From Geoglobus sp. (GTDB taxonomy: Archaea; Halobacteriota; Archaeoglobi; Archaeoglobales; Archaeoglobaceae): a stretch of 8,098 bases of DNA. Positions 5,277-8,098 of this stretch are shown here, in pieces; within the stretch, counting starts at the first letter, position 1, and every line of letters starts with the position of its first letter. The stretch is from positions 1-8,098 of the forward strand of contig WAJY01000285.1 of assembly GCA_015523645.1 (NCBI GenBank), given 5' to 3'. The notes under the pieces are model-generated. The model ran no database searches and was not told the DNA's origin. It was given only the letters and a program-made list of their open reading frames with translations. The translations under genes and the position numbers were made by a program.

Positions 5277-6278
5277 TTGATTAAGGTCGGGATAATCGGA
5301 GGGACAGGCTATACAGGATCCGAGCTTTTGAGAATACTAGCAAAACATGAAAAATGTGAGGTGAAATGTGTTAGCTCAAGAAAAGAAAAAGGCAAGAAAA
5401 TTCATGAGGTTCATCCTCATTTGAAAGGATTTTACAATATTGAATTTGTTGAGCCTGAGTTCAGGATTTTTTCAGAGTGTGATGTTGTCTTCACCGCAGT
5501 CCCACATGGAGAGGCGATAAGATACGTTCCTGAGCTATACGAATCTGGAGTGAGAGTCATAGATCTTTCAGCAGACTACAGGCTTTCAAAGGAGAAGTAC
5601 GAGGAGGTTTATGGAAAAGAGCACTCAGCTTATATCGAAGCAGTTTATGGATTAACGGAGATAAATAAAGATGAGATAAGAGGGGCGAGGCTGATTGCAA
5701 ATCCGGGGTGCTATCCTACTGGTGCAATTCTCTCTGCTGCCCCTCTCGCAAAGCTCGAGCTTATTGAAAGGGTCGTTTTTGACTCAAAAAGCGGTATAAC
5801 AGGAGCAGGAGTCGCACCCACTGAGTTTACTCACTACCCAAATCTTCATGAGTCAATTGTGCCATACAGGATTACAGAGCATAGGCATTATTACGAGATG
5901 GAGCAGGAGCTTAGAAAATTCCAGGAGGATGTGAAAATATCCTTCACACCTCAGGTATTTCCTGGTTCAAGGGGCATACTAACAAATGCCCACATATTCC
6001 TCAAAGGTGACTTGGAGGGAGAGGAGATAGAGAGAGTTTACAGGGAGTTCTATAGGGATTGCTATTTTATAAGACTTCAGAATGATATCAAGCTGAGCTA
6101 TGTCAGGGGGAGCAATTTCGTTGACATCTCGATCCACAAGGGAAAGGATAGGGTGGTTGTTGTTACGGCAATAGACAACCTCGTCAAGGGGGCAAGTGGT
6201 CAGGCTGTTCAGAACATGAACGTGATGTTTGGGCTTGATGAGAGGGAAGGTTTGGACTTCCCGCCTCTCTTCCCGTAA
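5277..6278 (+). CDS. argC: N-acetyl-gamma-glutamyl-phosphate reductase (ArgC)
   Basis: Third enzyme of the acetylated arginine pathway: NADPH-dependent reduction of N-acetylglutamyl 5-phosphate to the semialdehyde, in the cytosol. From the TTG start it has 333 residues, typical of ArgC type 1. The NADP-binding Rossmann motif GGTGYTGSEL is at 8-17, VIDLSADYRL at 94-103, the catalytic cysteine in ANPGCYPTGA at C145, SGITGAGVAP at 172-181, the catalytic-histidine segment EHRHYYEM at 201-208, and VKGASGQAVQNMN near 303-315. The frame is open for 17 further codons upstream, but that extension has no conserved content, while a strong GAGGTG site lies 6 bases before the TTG. A role in the LysW-linked lysine pathway (LysY) is possible in some archaea, but nothing here points to it: no LysW or other lys/arg genes are in view. 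It is convergent with the reductase gene. Confidence 0.95.
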   Translation: MIKVGIIGGTGYTGSELLRILAKHEKCEVKCVSSRKEKGKKIHEVHPHLKGFYNIEFVEPEFRIFSECDVVFTAVPHGEAIRYVPELYESGVRVIDLSADYRLSKEKYEEVYGKEHSAYIEAVYGLTEINKDEIRGARLIANPGCYPTGAILSAAPLAKLELIERVVFDSKSGITGAGVAPTEFTHYPNLHESIVPYRITEHRHYYEMEQELRKFQEDVKISFTPQVFPGSRGILTNAHIFLKGDLEGEEIERVYREFYRDCYFIRLQNDIKLSYVRGSNFVDISIHKGKDRVVVVTAIDNLVKGASGQAVQNMNVMFGLDEREGLDFPPLFP

Positions 6279-6284
6279 TTTGAG

Positions 6285-6305
6285 CCTTTAAAAAAGGATG
6301 GGAAG
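6285..6305. terminator. Possible bidirectional termination region between argC and nrdJ
   Basis: The gap between the convergent genes contains CCTTT (6285-6289) and AAAGG (6293-6297), a small hairpin nested inside CTTCCC (6269-6274) and GGGAAG (6300-6305). On the minus strand the sequence reads CCTTTTTT, a U-run suited to archaeal termination of the reductase transcript. Stems are short, so this is tentative. Confidence 0.3.
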
Positions 6306-6317
6306 TCAAAACCAAGC

Positions 6318-8098
6318 TTAACCGCATTTTGTAAATCCGCACATCTTGCATGTCATGCACCCCTCTCCATACTCAAGAATGTTTCCGCAATCAGGGCACA
6401 TGCCTCCTATAAGCTTGGTTCTTTCATGCGTAGTCTCACTCTCCTCTGTGAATTCCGTAAGCGGCTTTACACCTTTAATGTCCAACTTTACTTTCTTGTA
6501 CTCTCCTTTCAGATGTTTCTCTAGAACCTTGGCAACACCATCTGCACAGCTTGTGATTATCTCACCATCATCCAGTCCTATGGATGGGCATCTTATTCCC
6601 TTAAGCTGTCTTATCAAAGCTTCAGGATCCACCCAGCTCCTCAACGCAACGCTCAGCAATCTCCCTATTGCTTCTGTTTGTGATGCGGCACAACCTCCGC
6701 TCTTTCCAAGCTGAACAAAAACCTCGGCAATTCCGTACTCATCCTCATTTATTGTAACATAGAGAGAACCGCACCCAGTTCTCGTCTCAACGGTAGTTCC
6801 CCTTGTAATTCTCGGTCTTGGTCTGGGTCTGTGGTACCTTGCAGGCGGTCTGGCTTTCTCCTCCTTTTTCTCAGCTTTTTTAACTGAAAGAACCTGTTCT
6901 TCCCTGCTTCCATCTCTGTAAACAGTTATTCCCTTGCATCCAAGCTCGTATGCGAGAAGAAGTGCTTTTTCAACATCAGCCTTTGTTGCATGGTTCGGGA
7001 GGTTTATTGTTTTGCTCACAGCGTTGTCTGTATACTTCTGAAATGCTGCCTGCATTCTCACATGCCACTCTGGAGAAATATCAAGGGCGCATTTGAAAAT
7101 TCTTCTTATCTCAATTGGTATTTCATCAATGTTCTGTATGCTCCCACTTTCTGCAACCTTGCTGAGTAACTCATCTGAATAAAGATTCAAAGATTTCAGA
7201 ACTTCCTCGAAAACAGGATTTACTTCAAAGAATTCCTCTCCATCTAGGATGTTTGCTCTTCTGTATGCAAGGGCAAAAACTGGCTCTATACCACTGCTGC
7301 ATCCGGCAATTATGCTTATCGTTCCTGTCGGAGCGATTGTGGTTGTTGTTGCATTTCTTATCTTTATTCCCTTTCTCTCCCAGACACTTCCCTTCCAGTT
7401 TGGAAAAACACCTCTCTCCTCTGCAAGGCTCTGAGAAGCTTTATGGCTTTCTTCCTGAATGAACTTCATCACCTTCTCCCCAAGTTTTATTGCTTCCTCG
7501 CTATCGTATGCAATGCCAAGCTTGAACAGAGCATCAGCCCATCCCATAACTCCTAAGCCGATCTTCCTGTTCTTCTTTGTCATCTCCTCAATCTCAGGTA
7601 TGGGATAGCTGTTCACGTCTATAACGTTGTCAAGAAATCTTGTTGCTATCCAGACAACCTCTCTAATCCTTTCCCAATCAAAATCCATTTTTCGCTCATC
7701 AACAAACCTTGAAAGATTTATTGAGCCGAGATTGCAGGATTCGTAGGGTAAGAGAGGCTGTTCACCGCATGGATTTGTAGCTTCAATCATCCCGACATGC
7801 GGTGTTGGATTTTTCCTGTTTATCTCATCGATGAATACAATGCCCGGCTCACCATTTCTCCAAGCCCCCTCGACAATCAGGTTGAAGATCCTTCTTGCAG
7901 AAATTTTCTTCATGACCTCTCCTGTTCTTGGGTTTATGAGCTCATACTCTTCATCATTCATCAAAGCTTTCATGAAATCGTCCGTGACTGCAACACTTAT
8001 GTTGAAATTTCTTAATACACCTTCTTCCCACTTCGCGGTTATGAAGTCCTCAATGTCTGGATGATGTACATTGAGGATTCCCATGTTTGCCCCTCTCC
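6318..8098 (-). CDS. nrdJ: Adenosylcobalamin-dependent class II ribonucleotide reductase, C-terminal part (5' end outside window)
   Basis: Makes deoxyribonucleotides for DNA synthesis using adenosylcobalamin to generate the active-site thiyl radical; cytosolic. The frame runs to the window edge: codons for RGAN precede the internal Met at 8084 (RGANMGILNVHHPD), so that Met is not the start and the N-terminal portion is missing. Counting from it, NPCGE (104-108) holds the thiyl-radical cysteine C106, the catalytic N104 and E108, and C117 in YESCNLGS lies 11 residues on, the spacing of the radical and redox cysteines in class II enzymes. TTTIAPTGTISII (245-257 region) is the phosphate-binding motif. 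After the barrel come a charged linker with a Pro-Arg run (411-429), a TSCPD domain (about 430-525; GKSGGCA, GIRCPS) and a C-terminal zinc ribbon (C563, C566, C576, C579, C582, C587). No intein is present in the visible part. Confidence 0.96.
   Translation of the reverse strand, partial: RGANMGILNVHHPDIEDFITAKWEEGVLRNFNISVAVTDDFMKALMNDEEYELINPRTGEVMKKISARRIFNLIVEGAWRNGEPGIVFIDEINRKNPTPHVGMIEATNPCGEQPLLPYESCNLGSINLSRFVDERKMDFDWERIREVVWIATRFLDNVIDVNSYPIPEIEEMTKKNRKIGLGVMGWADALFKLGIAYDSEEAIKLGEKVMKFIQEESHKASQSLAEERGVFPNWKGSVWERKGIKIRNATTTTIAPTGTISIIAGCSSGIEPVFALAYRRANILDGEEFFEVNPVFEEVLKSLNLYSDELLSKVAESGSIQNIDEIPIEIRRIFKCALDISPEWHVRMQAAFQKYTDNAVSKTINLPNHATKADVEKALLLAYELGCKGITVYRDGSREEQVLSVKKAEKKEEKARPPARYHRPRPRPRITRGTTVETRTGCGSLYVTINEDEYGIAEVFVQLGKSGGCAASQTEAIGRLLSVALRSWVDPEALIRQLKGIRCPSIGLDDGEIITSCADGVAKVLEKHLKGEYKKVKLDIKGVKPLTEFTEESETTHERTKLIGGMCPDCGNILEYGEGCMTCKMCGFTKCG

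Noticed and set aside
6310..6420. An 11-base perfect inverted repeat (AACCAAGCTTA at 6310-6320, TAAGCTTGGTT at 6410-6420)
   Set aside because: Several 11-base inverted matches are expected by chance in 8 kb; the arms are 89 bases apart, straddle the nrdJ stop codon and zinc-ribbon coding region, and lack any mobile-element sign.
7249..8064. Several plus-strand open frames across the nrdJ gene
   Set aside because: All are antisense to conserved reductase motifs; their hydrophobic look comes from the complement of Lys/Glu-rich codons.
2932..8098. A possible cobalamin gene cluster linking RACo and nrdJ
   Set aside because: The two genes are about 1.6 kb apart, on opposite strands, with an arginine gene and a membrane protein between; nothing suggests shared control.

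Overview
The window looks like a piece of a euryarchaeal chromosome, most likely from the Archaeoglobales. The reasons are an archaeal-type uL16 (L10e) ribosomal protein, an archaeal CTP-type riboflavin kinase fused to a winged-helix domain, archaeal TATA elements about 25 bases before start codons, several genes with no Shine-Dalgarno leader, and heavy use of AGA/AGG arginine codons. The order-level assignment is a judgement from protein flavour, not from a search. No tRNA, rRNA, CRISPR array or insertion sequence was found, and no gap between genes exceeds about 100 bases.

Layout. Bases 3-191 (+) hold the C-terminal tail of an unrecognised protein. Bases 230-754 (+) encode ribosomal protein L10e/uL16, which runs tail-to-tail into ribB with a 17-base overlap. 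On the minus strand, 2071 down to 738 is a two-gene riboflavin operon: a fused regulator/riboflavin kinase (RbkR type) followed by ribB (3,4-dihydroxy-2-butanone-4-phosphate synthase), joined by an ATGA overlap. A 14-base palindrome lies between the operon's TATA box and its start codon and is a candidate autoregulatory operator. Upstream on the same strand (2879-2136) is a short, divergent histone-deacetylase-fold protein. It is transcribed divergently from a RACo-type corrinoid activator (2932-4713, +), and both genes seem to share one A/T-rich promoter core.

The right half holds a small multi-pass membrane protein resembling the YdjM/DUF457 group (5179-4736, -), argC of arginine biosynthesis (5277-6278, +, probable TTG start), and the C-terminal part of a B12-dependent class II ribonucleotide reductase (6318 to beyond 8098, -).

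Working together: kinase and ribB form a clear functional unit (flavin synthesis and its control). The other genes are housekeeping or metabolic neighbours with no evident common pathway, although both the RACo protein and the ribonucleotide reductase are linked to cobalamin. I see no clear new multi-gene system. The points most worth a second look are the palindromic operator, the HDAC-like protein that lacks the usual C-terminal tyrosine motif, the His-to-Gln change at a probable RibB metal-ligand position, and the shared divergent leaderless promoter.
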